Assembly: GCF_004342905.1 (NCBI RefSeq)
Contig: NZ_SMAN01000006.1
Span: 35,045-99,044 of the forward strand
Direction: 5' to 3'
DNA: 64,000 nucleotides
Origin: Melghiribacillus thermohalophilus
GTDB lineage: Bacteria > Bacillota > Bacilli > Bacillales > Alkalibacillaceae
Shown here piece by piece: positions 50,331-59,543 of this stretch; position 1 is the stretch's first letter, and each line of letters begins with the position of its first letter. Both the position numbers and the translations under genes were made by a program. The notes under the pieces are model-generated. The model was given only the letters and a program-made list of their open reading frames with translations, did no database searches and was not told the DNA's origin.

Positions 50331-50703
50331 TGTTGATCACCCTTTCCCAAATATTTTTCTTTAATACATTACCCTTAACTTCAACGGATTAAACGATCAT
50401 CTATGCAGGTTTTTGGATGTCATGCCATGATCTCCGTCTGGAGACTGAGGACAAAACCTTCTCAGGCTTGTTATGGGAAATAGCTGTTTCCATTATGATA
50501 AAATTAATCATGCTGTCAGACAAACAGGAGGAAGGACAAGTATTTGGAGCATCATCTTGATAGGAGGAACTTTTGCTTCGATGGGTTCTGTTTTGCTATT
50601 CAATATAATTCCTCGATTCGGATATAGTGAGAATGTGCAGGGAGAAGGAAATTGACGGAAAGTGTCAAATCTTTAATAGAAGGTTATAAAAAGGGTGAAC
50701 AAA
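50331..50703 (+). other. Intergenic region before the second lia-type operon
   Basis: Contains a possible 37-codon gene (listed separately) and small hairpins such as TCTCC-GTCT-GGAGA near 50430. TTGACG (from 50652), 16 nt, TAATAG could be the promoter of the following operon. The inverted repeat TTGAC/GTCAA (50652-50668) overlaps that -35 box and might be an operator. Confidence 0.4.
50542..50655 (+). CDS. Possible 37-residue membrane peptide (ATT start)
   Basis: AGGAGG lies 9 nt upstream of an ATT codon that opens a frame with one clear hydrophobic helix (IWSIILIGGTFASMGSVLLF) and a polar tail ending GYSENVQGEGN. The frame extends upstream to an ATG (50473) that has no ribosome site. The strong site in front of a rare start codon is the only support. 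It sits just upstream of the second LiaF gene. It might be a small regulator or a remnant. Confidence 0.3.
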   Translation: MWSIILIGGTFASMGSVLLFNIIPRFGYSENVQGEGN

Positions 50704-51552
50704 ATGAAAATAAACAGCATATTCAGAGGTCTGATTGCATTACTGCTGGTTGGTACTGGGATATTGTTAATCCTGTCTAACCTCAATATCATTTCCCTGG
50801 AAATAGATCTGTCTGATGCTATTTTAAAAAGTTGGCCGATATTTATTGTGCTTTTAGGATGGAACATTTTTATTAATGATTTCAAGCCCAGGTCGGACGG
50901 CAGCTGGGAAGTAGGTTCTTTTTTTCTTATCTATGGTTCGTTGATCTGGATGGGAAACTTCAATATGCTAGATTTTCGTCTCGGTGACGTTTGGAGGCTA
51001 TGGCCCCTTTTGTTTATCTATATCGGTGTCAATCTGTTTTTTAAAAACAAAAAAAGAAAAAAACAGAGGATCATAACGAGTAAAAAAGGCAGACAGGTTA
51101 CCATTGACCTGGACCCAGAGGAAATCAAAGAGCAGGTCAAAAAGCATGTGAATCCTGAAAAAGAAAAAGAAGCCATTAAAGATTCATCGAAATATAAGTC
51201 ATTTATCGGAGATTACAATTTTACAGATGCAAACTGGGTTGTGGAGCCGATGGACCTCTGGACAGGTGTAGGGGATATTGATTTTGATTTTACTAAAGCC
51301 TATATTCCGGATAAGGAAACGGTTATTTCATTACGCGGCTGGGTGGGCGATGTACGGATGCTGATACCGGAAGATCTGGCATTTCGCATAGAAGCCAGGA
51401 CAAATGTGGGAGATATTCAGATTTTCGATCAGAAAGCGGACGGTTTAAACCGAAAATTGGTTTATCAGACCCCCGATTATGATAAAGCTTCAAGAAAGTT
51501 GACCATTTATATGCATTATCAAGTAGGCGATATTCAAGTGAATCAATTATAG
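50704..51552 (+). CDS. Second LiaF/VraT-like membrane protein
   Basis: 282 residues. Four membrane helices in the first 115 residues (LIALLLVGTGILLILSNL, WPIFIVLLGWNIFIN, SFFLIYGSLIWMG, LWPLLFIYIGVNLFF). A basic linker follows, then the LiaF C-terminal domain of Gly-Asp-Ile repeats (GVGDIDFDF, GWVGDVRMLIP, NVGDIQIFD, QVGDIQVN). It should modulate the kinase encoded 11 bp downstream. It is longer and clearly diverged from the liaF product at 14.6 kb. ATG is 6 nt from AAAAGGGTG. Confidence 0.9.
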   Translation: MKINSIFRGLIALLLVGTGILLILSNLNIISLEIDLSDAILKSWPIFIVLLGWNIFINDFKPRSDGSWEVGSFFLIYGSLIWMGNFNMLDFRLGDVWRLWPLLFIYIGVNLFFKNKKRKKQRIITSKKGRQVTIDLDPEEIKEQVKKHVNPEKEKEAIKDSSKYKSFIGDYNFTDANWVVEPMDLWTGVGDIDFDFTKAYIPDKETVISLRGWVGDVRMLIPEDLAFRIEARTNVGDIQIFDQKADGLNRKLVYQTPDYDKASRKLTIYMHYQVGDIQVNQL

Positions 51553-51563
51553 GGGTTTTGCTT

Positions 51564-52625
51564 ATGTTGAAAAAGATTAATAGCATTCGGTTTCATTTTA
51601 TTCGGGCGCATCTTCATACGATCTATTTTTCATTGCTGATTATCGCACTTACCTTGTTTTTTGTCTTTTCCGTTTTTCAGCCGGATTGGTTAACGCTTCC
51701 AGCCATTTATCTCAATATATTGCTTATGGCCGGCATTATGACCCCGATTTCTGTGTATATCAGTTATAAATATTCAAGCGATATTAAAGACCGCCTTACA
51801 GGGATATCGATTTTGATTTCGGCGCTGAGCCAGGGACGATATAATGCCAAAATCTACGGGGAAAGACGGGAAGATGAAATCGATCTCATCAGTGACAAGT
51901 TAGGTGAACTTGCGCAAAAACTTCAGGATCAAGTTCGCTCCCTGCAGCGAATGGCTGAGGAAAAATCGGATTATGCCAAAAAAGCACGCCAGGCAGCGAC
52001 CATGGAAGAGAGGCAACGTCTGGCAAGGGATCTTCACGATGCAGTCAGCCAGCAGCTATTTGCGTTAACCATGATGTCCCAGGCGACGGTAAAACTATTA
52101 GAAAAAAATCCTGAAACAGCCAGGGAGCAGATGGAGGAGATTGCACAGATTGCTCTCCAGGCCCAGACCGAAATGCGGGCATTATTACTGCATTTAAGAC
52201 CGGTCCATCTATCAGGCGAAACCCTTCAGTCCGGATTGACAAAATTAGTTGATGAATTAAAACAGAAATGTCAGATTCAATTTAAGCTGGAGATCGGGGA
52301 AGAACTTGGATTATCCCGGTCAAAGGAAGAACATTTATTTCGGATTGTTCAGGAAGCGCTTTCGAACATTCTTCGCCATTCCAGTGCGGAGCATGTGCAT
52401 ATTGCTGTGAAACGCAGAAGTAATGAAGTGTCATTATATATTCATGATGACGGAAAGGGATTTAAGGTAAATGAACAGCTGGAGAATAAGACCTCTTATG
52501 GATTAAAGTCCATGAAGGAAAGGACGCAGGAACTGGGAGGAAGCTTTGCCATACGCTCCAAAGTGGGCGAAGGTACATATATTAATATTAAAATTCCACT
52601 AGAAGGTGATGAGCATGGGGAATAA
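51564..52625 (+). CDS. Second LiaS/VraS-like sensor histidine kinase
   Basis: 353 residues. Two membrane helices (about 20-38 and 45-68) with a minimal extracellular loop, then a HAMP-like segment and coiled coil. HisKA_3 domain with His158 in LARDLHDAVSQQLF, and ATPase motifs EALSNILRHS, DDGKGF and SYGLKSMKERTQ. This is the intramembrane-sensing design of LiaS and S. aureus VraS. The ATG lies 8 nt after AGGGG. Its 3' end overlaps the response regulator start by 11 nt. Confidence 0.92.
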   Translation: MLKKINSIRFHFIRAHLHTIYFSLLIIALTLFFVFSVFQPDWLTLPAIYLNILLMAGIMTPISVYISYKYSSDIKDRLTGISILISALSQGRYNAKIYGERREDEIDLISDKLGELAQKLQDQVRSLQRMAEEKSDYAKKARQAATMEERQRLARDLHDAVSQQLFALTMMSQATVKLLEKNPETAREQMEEIAQIALQAQTEMRALLLHLRPVHLSGETLQSGLTKLVDELKQKCQIQFKLEIGEELGLSRSKEEHLFRIVQEALSNILRHSSAEHVHIAVKRRSNEVSLYIHDDGKGFKVNEQLENKTSYGLKSMKERTQELGGSFAIRSKVGEGTYINIKIPLEGDEHGE

Positions 52626-53262
52626 AATTAAAGTGGTTGTAATCGATGACCATGATGTGGTGCGTAAAGGTGTGATCACCTATTTGCAAACAGAAGATCA
52701 CCTCGAAATTGCCGGGGAGGCATCAAGCGGCAGAAAAGGGGTTGAAGTGGTTCGCGAGGCAAGGCCGGATGTGGTATTGCTGGATTTAATGATGGAAGAT
52801 GGGGATGGGATCGAAGCGACCAAAAAAATACTGTCCTTCCATCCAGAGTGTAAAATCATTATTCTAACCAGCTACTACGATGATGAAAAAGTATTTCCTG
52901 CTCTTGAAGCCGGGGCATTCAGCTATATGTTGAAAACTTCATCCGCAGAAGAAATAGCTGAAGCCATCAAAAAAGCGGCCAGAGGGGAGAATGTAATTGA
53001 ACCTAAGGTGGCCGGCAAAATGATGAACCGCTTTCGGCTTCAAGAGAAGAAACCCCATGAATCATTAACAGAAAGGGAACTGGAAGTACTGATCTGCATT
53101 GGAAATGGCATGACCAATCAGGAAATCAGTGAACATCTTTTTATAGGTATTAAAACGGTCAAAACCCATGTCAGCAACATTTTAAGTAAACTGGGGGTTC
53201 AGGACAGAACCCAGGCGGCGGTTTATGCTCATCGGAACGGAATCATGCGGGATCAGTCATAA
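52615..53262 (+). CDS. Second LiaR/VraR-like response regulator
   Basis: 215 residues. Receiver domain with VIDDHD acidic pocket, Asp57 in VVLLDLMM and Lys in YMLKTS, then a LuxR-type HTH ([36 protein letters not shown]). About 60 percent of positions look shared with the LiaR at 13 kb by eye, so the systems are paralogous. The ATG follows AGAAGGTGATGAGC within the kinase gene. A terminator closes the three-gene operon. Whether it activates the liaIH genes of the other locus or different targets is unknown. Confidence 0.92.
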   Translation: MGNKIKVVVIDDHDVVRKGVITYLQTEDHLEIAGEASSGRKGVEVVREARPDVVLLDLMMEDGDGIEATKKILSFHPECKIIILTSYYDDEKVFPALEAGAFSYMLKTSSAEEIAEAIKKAARGENVIEPKVAGKMMNRFRLQEKKPHESLTERELEVLICIGNGMTNQEISEHLFIGIKTVKTHVSNILSKLGVQDRTQAAVYAHRNGIMRDQS

Positions 53263-53300
53263 AATGGATAAACACATAGGGCAAAATCATTTGCCTTCTC

Positions 53301-53339
53301 ATCAGTCAATGGGTACAATCAAAGTTGACTGATTTTTTT
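53301..53339 (+). terminator. Intrinsic terminator of the second lia-type operon
   Basis: ATCAGTCAA/TTGACTGAT (9 bp, 15-nt loop) is followed by seven T residues. Confidence 0.88.
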
Positions 53340-53378
53340 GTTCAGTGAGTGTTTATATGAGAGTAAGGAGACTGTCAT

Positions 53379-53798
53379 ATGTTGAATAAACGGATGGAAA
53401 CCTTTTTCATGATTGCCTGGGGACAGGCATTGATCGCTACTCTGGGAAGCTTGTTTTTTTCAGAAATTATGCATTTTATTCCCTGCAAATTATGCTGGAT
53501 CCAGCGTATTCTAATGTATCCGCTCGTGATCATTTACGGGACGGCCATCGTCAAAAAAAATGCACAGATTGCGATTCCCGGCTTGATTTTGGCAGTGCTC
53601 GGTATCCCAATTGCAGCCTATCATTACATGACACAGAAATTGGATGTAACAGACACAGACAGCTTTTGCGGAGTGGTGCCATGTACCACAGAATATATTA
53701 ACTATTTCGGATTTATCACCATTCCTTTTCTGTCATTGATGGCGTTTACTATTATTGTCACCGCTCATTTGCTTTCATTAAAAGGTAAAAGGAGTTGA
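53379..53798 (+). CDS. bdbC: BdbC-like thiol-disulfide oxidoreductase (DsbB family)
   Basis: 139 residues with four membrane helices. The quinone-side cysteine pair is CKLCW near residue 31, and the second pair is in DSFCGVVPCTTEYI near 94-100. This is the complete DsbB/BdbC redox relay, which re-oxidises an extracellular thiol oxidase using quinone. The ATG is 8 nt from AAGGAG. The thioredoxin-like partner gene starts 6 bp after its stop. Confidence 0.93.
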   Translation: MLNKRMETFFMIAWGQALIATLGSLFFSEIMHFIPCKLCWIQRILMYPLVIIYGTAIVKKNAQIAIPGLILAVLGIPIAAYHYMTQKLDVTDTDSFCGVVPCTTEYINYFGFITIPFLSLMAFTIIVTAHLLSLKGKRS

Positions 53799-53804
53799 AA
53801 TCCC

Positions 53805-54275
53805 TTGAAAAAGATATTGATATTTGGTGCAGTGATTGTTGCTTTATTTGCCATTTTAATTGTTGTTGTGCAGATGCAAAATAAAGAAGCTTCAGAAGGC
53901 AACCCTTATGGTAAGGAAACCTTGCATCCTAAAACGATCGAACAGCTGGATGACCCGTTATATCAGAATCAGATATTGCCTGATGAACTGGAAGCAAAGC
54001 TGAGTAATGGAGAAGATGTCACGGTCTATTTTTACAGTCCTACCTGTCCTCACTGTCAGCGTGTCACTCCGATATTAGTGCCCCTTGCGGAAGAATATGA
54101 CATTGATTTGAAAAAACTGAATGTCCTTGAATTTGAAGAGGCCTGGGATGAATATGGGATTAATGGTACACCGACATTGATTCATTTTGAAAACGGAGAA
54201 GAAGCGGCACGGATGGAAGGTGAAAATGAAGAAGACGTGTTCCGTCTGTTTTTGGAAACAGAGGTGCTGGGCTAA
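53805..54275 (+). CDS. Membrane-anchored thioredoxin-fold protein
   Basis: 156 residues. An N-terminal membrane anchor (ILIFGAVIVALFAILIVVV) is followed by an extracellular thioredoxin domain with active site SPTCPHCQRV near residue 87 and cis-proline loop GTPTLIHF near 128. Co-transcribed with bdbC, it may be the substrate-oxidising partner (BdbD/BdbA role) or a reductive thioredoxin; its small size is closer to thioredoxin-like BdbA than to DsbA-like BdbD. TTG start 10 nt from AAAGGAG. Only a weak hairpin (GGCTGG/CCAGCC near 54428) follows. Confidence 0.85.
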   Translation: MKKILIFGAVIVALFAILIVVVQMQNKEASEGNPYGKETLHPKTIEQLDDPLYQNQILPDELEAKLSNGEDVTVYFYSPTCPHCQRVTPILVPLAEEYDIDLKKLNVLEFEEAWDEYGINGTPTLIHFENGEEAARMEGENEEDVFRLFLETEVLG

Positions 54276-54483
54276 ACGGGATTCATAGCCAGTCTGAATC
54301 GGGAAATAGAATTTGTACAGGAGCAGAAGAAGCCGGGACAATCAATCCCTCTGTGTGCAGGATTGTGACAGACTCAAATTTGATGCTTGTTGATCTGATC
54401 ACATATATCCCAGCTCATTTCTGTAACGGCTGGTTTTTTCCCAGCCTCTTTACCTATTCATCATCGTCGGGCTGTCCTTCCCA

Positions 54484-54987
54484 TTAAACATCAGTGGGTT
54501 CAACCATCACATAGGAGGTAACATAGGATGGCCCGGCGCTAAAAGAAGGTCCCTTGCTGTTGCGTGAATGTTGATGGGCTTTTTGAAATGACTGGGATGT
54601 TTTCCAGTTCTCAAAGCTTTTTTGATCCTTCCATTGAGTGAGCAAAATATATGTATTGCCCTGTTTTGGCCGTAAAACGCGTATAGCCTGAAACCCCGGC
54701 ATGCTTTCAATCTTCCCTGCCCGGTTTTTAAAACGATCTTCAAAGATGGGCCGTCCTTCATCGGTGACCGGAATATGATTCATGATCACAAAACCGCTTT
54801 CTTGCATTTCCCCTGTATCATCGACGGTTTCATATTCATGTCCTTCTGTAAACACTGAACTGTCATCCCCTTCGTAATAGGCAAGACCCTTCTCTCCATC
54901 CTGAAGGATCAGAATTGGTTTTTCGGGATGTTTTTGACGGATGGAGGATAAATACGAAACAGTTCCGTATGTCATATGCACATTCAT
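54484..54987 (-). CDS. hmoB: Heme-degrading monooxygenase HmoB
   Basis: 167 residues. The N-terminal half is an unusual extension, and the C-terminal half is an ABM/IsdG-type ferredoxin-like domain (FVIMNHIPVTDEGRPIFEDR, GFQAIRVLRP, YILLTQWKDQKSFENW with the conserved Trp and expected heme-ligand region). The two-part length matches B. subtilis HmoB (YhgC), which opens the heme ring and releases iron. The second ATG lies 8 nt from AAGGAG. It is divergent from hemE, so heme breakdown and late synthesis genes share one control region. Confidence 0.88.
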   Translation of the reverse strand: MNVHMTYGTVSYLSSIRQKHPEKPILILQDGEKGLAYYEGDDSSVFTEGHEYETVDDTGEMQESGFVIMNHIPVTDEGRPIFEDRFKNRAGKIESMPGFQAIRVLRPKQGNTYILLTQWKDQKSFENWKTSQSFQKAHQHSRNSKGPSFSAGPSYVTSYVMVEPTDV

Positions 54988-55256
54988 TAGCATGACTCCT
55001 TTCCTGATAAAAAGATGATTTTGCGGTCAGACCTGAATGGTCTATAATGAGTAAGGATATAATGTTTACATCTATTTTACCGGACATTCATATGAGAGAT
55101 TCAAATTTTTTGTCTGTGGGGGACCATGGCTCTTCCGACCACAGATAATAAGACAATTTCGTGAAAATCTTGACTCTTTTCTATACATACCGTCTGTTTT
55201 CGTTTATAGTGTTATTGGTAAAGAATATGTGCGATGGAATGAAAGGTGAGACTTAC

Positions 55257-56291
55257 ATGACAACGTTTAATGATACGATGTTAAAAGCGTTTCAAGGCGA
55301 AGAGACACCCTATGTACCTGTCTGGTATATGCGCCAGGCCGGACGGTCTCAGCCTGAATACCGAAAATTGAAAGAAAAATATTCCCTTTTTGAAATCACG
55401 CATAATCCAGAGCTGTGTGCGTATGTCACCAGACTCCCTGTAGAACAGTATGGGGTAGATGCAGCCATTTTGTATAAGGATATCATGTCCCCCCTGGTGC
55501 CGATTGGGGTAGATGTAGAAATTAAAGCTGGAATCGGTCCAGTTATTGATCATCCGATCCGTACCATGGAAGATGTGGAACGCCTCGGGGAACTGGACCC
55601 GGAAAATGATTTGCCTTATGTATTGAAAACGATTGAAATGTTAACGAAGGAACAGCTGAATGTTCCTCTGATAGGTTTTAGCGGTGCACCGTTTACCCTT
55701 GCCAGTTATATGGTCGAAGGCGGTCCATCGAAAAATTATAATAAAACGAAGGCCATGATGTATGGAGAACCCAAATTGTGGCAGGCTCTGATGGACAGGC
55801 TTGGTGATATGATCATTCGCTATTTGAAAGCCCAGATCAAAGCAGGTGCCAGTGCCGTTCAGGTATTTGATTCCTGGATTGGAGCGGTAAGTGCAGAAGA
55901 TTACCGCATGTACATTAAGCCAGTGATGAACCGTATTTTTACAGCATTAAAAGATGAACCGGCTTTCACGATCATGTTTGGTGTCAACACCGGTCACCTG
56001 CTGGGAGAGTGGAATGATCTGCCGGTTGATGTCATTGGCATTGACTGGAGAACGTCTATTCCAAAAGCACGGAACATGGGAATTCAGAAAACATTGCAGG
56101 GAAATTTAGATCCTGCTGTTTTATTAGCTGACTGGCCTGTAATTGAAAAGCGCGTAAAAGCGATTCTGGATGAGGGAATGAAACAGCCGGGCTATGTCTT
56201 CAACCTTGGACACGGGATTTTTCCAGAAATCAAACCGGAAACATTAAAACGCCTGACCGCATTTATTCATGACTATACGAAACAATCGTAA
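55257..56291 (+). CDS. hemE: Uroporphyrinogen decarboxylase
   Basis: 344 residues. It decarboxylates uroporphyrinogen III to coproporphyrinogen III in the cytoplasm. Signature [17 protein letters not shown] near residue 20 supplies the substrate-contacting arginines, and the catalytic Asp is in [12 protein letters not shown] near 70; the second signature [17 protein letters not shown] is near 140. ATG follows AAAGGTGAG; the frame runs 32 codons further upstream without a site. First gene of hemE-hemH-hemY. Upstream, TTGACT...TATAGT (55169-55210) is a possible but loosely spaced promoter. Confidence 0.96.
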   Translation: MTTFNDTMLKAFQGEETPYVPVWYMRQAGRSQPEYRKLKEKYSLFEITHNPELCAYVTRLPVEQYGVDAAILYKDIMSPLVPIGVDVEIKAGIGPVIDHPIRTMEDVERLGELDPENDLPYVLKTIEMLTKEQLNVPLIGFSGAPFTLASYMVEGGPSKNYNKTKAMMYGEPKLWQALMDRLGDMIIRYLKAQIKAGASAVQVFDSWIGAVSAEDYRMYIKPVMNRIFTALKDEPAFTIMFGVNTGHLLGEWNDLPVDVIGIDWRTSIPKARNMGIQKTLQGNLDPAVLLADWPVIEKRVKAILDEGMKQPGYVFNLGHGIFPEIKPETLKRLTAFIHDYTKQS

Positions 56292-56311
56292 AAAAAAAAG
56301 AGGTGTTTAGT

Positions 56312-57259
56312 ATGGGAAAGAAAACAATGGGGCTTTTAGTCATGGCATATGGAACTCCTTATAAGGAAGAAGATATAGAGCGGTATTACACCCATATCCG
56401 CCATGGCCGAAAGCCTACAGAGGAAATGCTGGAAGACCTCCGGAGCAGATATGAAGCAATCGGCGGAATCTCGCCTCTCGCACGAATCACAAAGGAGCAG
56501 GCGGAATCCCTGGAAAAACGGTTAAATGAAATTCAGGATGAAGTAGAGTTTAACATGTACCTCGGATTAAAACATATCGACCCTTTTATTGAAGATGCTG
56601 TTGAACAAATGGCACAGGACGGGATTGAGGAAGCCGTCAGTCTGGTGCTTGCTCCCCATTATTCTACGTTCAGCGTGAAATCTTATAATGGCAGAGCGAA
56701 AAAGGAAGCAGAAAAACATGGAAGACCGGTAATTTATTCTGTTGATAGCTGGTATGATGAGCCAGGATTTATTGAATACTGGGCTGATCAAATAAAGAAA
56801 GTCTACGAAACCATGACTCAGGACGAACGTAAACAGGCAGTACTCATCGTCTCAGCCCATAGTTTACCCGAAAAAATTTTGCAGTATAATGACCCTTATC
56901 CAGAACAATTGAAGGAAACTGCTGATTTAATTGCAACGAGAGCAGGCATTGAAAACTATGAAATCGCCTGGCAGAGTGAAGGCAATACTCCTGACCCATG
57001 GCTGGGACCTGATGTTCAGGATTTAACCAGAGATCTCTTCGAACAAAAAGGCTATCGCACCTTTGTTTATGCACCGGTGGGTTTTGTGTCTGATCATCTC
57101 GAGGTGTTATATGATAACGACTATGAGTGTAAAGTCGTATGTGATGAACTGGGTGCCAGTTATTATCGTCCGCAGATGCCAAACGTGCATCCGAAGTTTA
57201 TTGACACCCTTGCCCGGGTAGTCCTAAGAGAAGCAAAAGCAGGGATCAGCAATGAGTAA
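56312..57259 (+). CDS. hemH: Ferrochelatase / coproporphyrin ferrochelatase
   Basis: 315 residues. Inserts Fe(II) into the porphyrin; in Gram-positives the substrate is coproporphyrin [23 protein letters not shown] opens the protein, [10 protein letters not shown] near residue 180 carries the metal-binding His, and [17 protein letters not shown] near 255 is the family signature with Glu. The ATG is 8 nt from AAAGAGGTG; a GTG three codons upstream is an alternative. It overlaps hemY by 8 nt. Confidence 0.96.
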   Translation: MGKKTMGLLVMAYGTPYKEEDIERYYTHIRHGRKPTEEMLEDLRSRYEAIGGISPLARITKEQAESLEKRLNEIQDEVEFNMYLGLKHIDPFIEDAVEQMAQDGIEEAVSLVLAPHYSTFSVKSYNGRAKKEAEKHGRPVIYSVDSWYDEPGFIEYWADQIKKVYETMTQDERKQAVLIVSAHSLPEKILQYNDPYPEQLKETADLIATRAGIENYEIAWQSEGNTPDPWLGPDVQDLTRDLFEQKGYRTFVYAPVGFVSDHLEVLYDNDYECKVVCDELGASYYRPQMPNVHPKFIDTLARVVLREAKAGISNE

Positions 57260-58658
57260 AACAAAACAGGTTGTGGTAATTGGCGGTGGGATTACCGGCT
57301 TAACAGCAGCCTATTATTTGCAGAAAACCATTCAGCAGGAAAACCTCCCCATTCAAATCAAGCTGCTGGAAGCAGGTCCTAAACTGGGGGGCAAAATCCA
57401 GACAGAACGGAAAGACGGGTTTGTGATCGAACGGGGACCTGATTCCTTTTTAGCCCGAAAACAGAGTGCTTCCCGTCTTGCCCGGGAACTGGGACTTGAG
57501 GATCAGCTTGTTCGGAATGCTACAGGAAAATCCTATATTCTAGCAAACAGCCGTCTCCATGAAATGCCTAAAGGAGCGTTTATGGGCATCCCTACAGAGG
57601 TAACCCCCTTTCTGGTGTCCAGTCTATTTTCTGTCAGAGGAAAATTAAGAGCCGGACTGGACTTTATTTTGCCTAAAGGAGAGCCAAAAGAGGATCAATC
57701 TCTAGGAGCGTTTTTTCGTCGCCGTCTGGGAGATGAGGTGGTAGAAAATTTAATAGAGCCTTTATTATCAGGAATTTATGCCGGGGACATTGATCAATTA
57801 AGTTTGATGGCTACGTTCCCGAATTTTTACCACCTGGAACAAAAACATCGGAGCTTAGTAAAAGGATTAAAAAAGACGGTTTCAAAACAAAAGAGTGGCA
57901 GCGGTAAAAAACAGGGGATGTTTCTGACCCTCAAAAGTGGACTGGAAACCATGGTTGAAGCCCTGGAGCGCCAGTTGGGCCCAGGCTCTGTTCATAAAGA
58001 AACCCCTGTTGACCATATTGAGAAAGGGGCAGATGGCTATCATGTCTTCCTGAAAGGTGGGGACAGGCTCTATGCAGACAGCATTATCCTGGCTGTACCG
58101 CACAATCATGCTCAGAAAATTTTCAGCCAGTATGATTTTATGCACATGTTTAAAGAACAGCCCGCAACATCCGTAGCTAATGTGGCCATGGCTTTTGATG
58201 ATAAAGATATTAAAAAGGATATTGACGGAACAGGATTCGTGGTTTCAAGAAACAGTGATTATCGAATTACTGCATGCACCTGGACCCATAAAAAGTGGCC
58301 ACACACCACTCCTGATGGACATGCATTATTACGCTGTTATGTAGGGCGACCAGGCGATGAAGAGGTTGTGGATCTTCCGGATGAAGAAATGGAAAACATC
58401 GTGCTGAAGGATTTAAATAAAACCATGAATATTACGGCAAGACCGGCGTTCCGGGTGATTACGCGCTGGAAAGATGCCATGCCCCAGTATACGGTGGGAC
58501 ATAAGCAACGAGTTAACACCGTAAAGGAAAATATGAAAACCTATTTACCTGGAATATTCCTGTCGGGCAGTTCCTATGAAGGGCTCGGGGTGCCTGATTG
58601 TATCGACCAGGGAGAGCAAGCGGCTGGGTACGTTCTTGATTTTCTGAACAAGAAATAA
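57252..58658 (+). CDS. hemY: Coproporphyrinogen III oxidase (HemY/CgoX)
   Basis: 468 residues. FAD-dependent six-electron oxidation of coproporphyrinogen III to coproporphyrin III at the membrane surface, completing the Gram-positive pathway with HemE and HemH. FAD-binding [14 protein letters not shown] near residue 10, [20 protein letters not shown] near 47, and the C-terminal flavin contact [20 protein letters not shown] near 440. Starts inside hemH (8-nt overlap). The operon ends in a very long terminator. Confidence 0.95.
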   Translation: MSKTKQVVVIGGGITGLTAAYYLQKTIQQENLPIQIKLLEAGPKLGGKIQTERKDGFVIERGPDSFLARKQSASRLARELGLEDQLVRNATGKSYILANSRLHEMPKGAFMGIPTEVTPFLVSSLFSVRGKLRAGLDFILPKGEPKEDQSLGAFFRRRLGDEVVENLIEPLLSGIYAGDIDQLSLMATFPNFYHLEQKHRSLVKGLKKTVSKQKSGSGKKQGMFLTLKSGLETMVEALERQLGPGSVHKETPVDHIEKGADGYHVFLKGGDRLYADSIILAVPHNHAQKIFSQYDFMHMFKEQPATSVANVAMAFDDKDIKKDIDGTGFVVSRNSDYRITACTWTHKKWPHTTPDGHALLRCYVGRPGDEEVVDLPDEEMENIVLKDLNKTMNITARPAFRVITRWKDAMPQYTVGHKQRVNTVKENMKTYLPGIFLSGSSYEGLGVPDCIDQGEQAAGYVLDFLNKK

Positions 58659-58714
58659 CCAAATGAAAAACAGACAATTGCTGGTAAAGGCAGTTGTCTG
58701 TTTTTCATTTGGTT
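58657..58714 (+). terminator. Very long intrinsic terminator of hemEHY
   Basis: A 25-bp stem with a single G-T or mismatch and an 8-nt loop; the 3' arm includes TTTTT. It begins at the hemY stop codon itself. Confidence 0.93.
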
Positions 58715-58968
58715 AAGGGAAATGAACGAATTCCATGGATAGATCACTTTATGCTGATCCGGCTTCAGCACTTATCCCCTCTGACCTCATCAGCCACCAG
58801 TAGGCGGGTAGCTCTTTAGTAAGCTCTTTAAGCTTTTAATGGTTTTTGAGCTGCAATTATGCCTGGCATTTTATCTTCTCCAATCAAAATTTATGCGCAC
58901 ATGAAGATTATGAATCAAAGATGTGGACAATATAAGAAAAAGAATACAAATAGAGGTGAAAGGAAAGG
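58715..58968 (+). other. Intergenic region after hemY
   Basis: No gene seen. A small inverted repeat (GCTGA...TCAGC near 58754) and the repeats TTTAGTAAGCTC/TTTAAGCTTTTAA near 58815 are the only notable features. The last 60 nt are AT-rich and probably contain the promoter of the next gene. Confidence 0.35.
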
Positions 58969-59385
58969 ATGCTTAAAAAAATGTTCCCTCCGACTTTTCA
59001 AAGAGTAGAACGAAATTCCAGCTCCGCAATTCTTGAAAAAGTATCTGAAGAAATTGAACAGGTTATGGAAACCTACCGTTCGAAAAATGAACTGGAAATC
59101 GAAAACCGAATCAAAGAACTGGAAAAGGAATGGGATACAGAGCGAGTACTTGAGGCCAATTTTGCAGCAGTGGTTCTTCTGTCAACGATACTCGCAACTA
59201 TTCATCATAAAAAGTGGCTAATTCTAACAGGAACGGCTTCCGTATTTCTGATGCAACATGCCTTTCAGGGCTGGTGTCCGCCTCTTCCCCTTATTCAAAG
59301 ACTTGGGATTCGGACAACTTCGCAAATTTTTCGGGAAAAACATGCCCTGGTTCACTTGCTGGAAGAAAAAAGGTTGAACTGGTAG
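58969..59385 (+). CDS. Hypothetical protein with DUF2892-like membrane hairpin
   Basis: 138 residues. The first 65 are charged and helical (EKVSEEIEQVMETYRSKNEL, NRIKELEKEWDTERVLEANF). Two membrane helices follow (FAAVVLLSTILATI and WLILTGTASVFLMQHAFQGW), then WCPPLPLIQRLGIRTTSQI, resembling the membrane part of YgaP/DUF2892 proteins, where a single cysteine lies in a WCP motif. The ATG has GAAAGGAAAGG upstream. No function is assigned. Monocistronic; the 80 nt after it show no clear plus-strand terminator. Confidence 0.75.
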   Translation: MLKKMFPPTFQRVERNSSSAILEKVSEEIEQVMETYRSKNELEIENRIKELEKEWDTERVLEANFAAVVLLSTILATIHHKKWLILTGTASVFLMQHAFQGWCPPLPLIQRLGIRTTSQIFREKHALVHLLEEKRLNW

Positions 59386-59462
59386 AGAAAATAAAATCGT
59401 TCTATCATGCCATTTTTTGTGTTATTGTATAAACTGAGGGGATTTGAAGGCTGTATTAGTAC

Positions 59463-59490
59463 AAAAAAATAGAGCAGTATTATACTGCTC
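59463..59490 (-). terminator. Intrinsic terminator of yhfH
   Basis: GAGCAGTAT/ATACTGCTC (9 bp, 1-nt apex in linear reading) is followed on the minus strand by seven T residues after one A. Confidence 0.85.
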
Positions 59491-59543
59491 ATCAATAGAA
59501 GGAGTTTTCCAACCACATATCACAAGGTAAAGATGGTTCCAGC

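Noticed and set aside
50473..50541. ATG start for the small frame before the second liaF
   Set aside because: No ribosome binding site precedes this ATG; if the frame is translated, the ATT at 50542 after AGGAGG is the better start.
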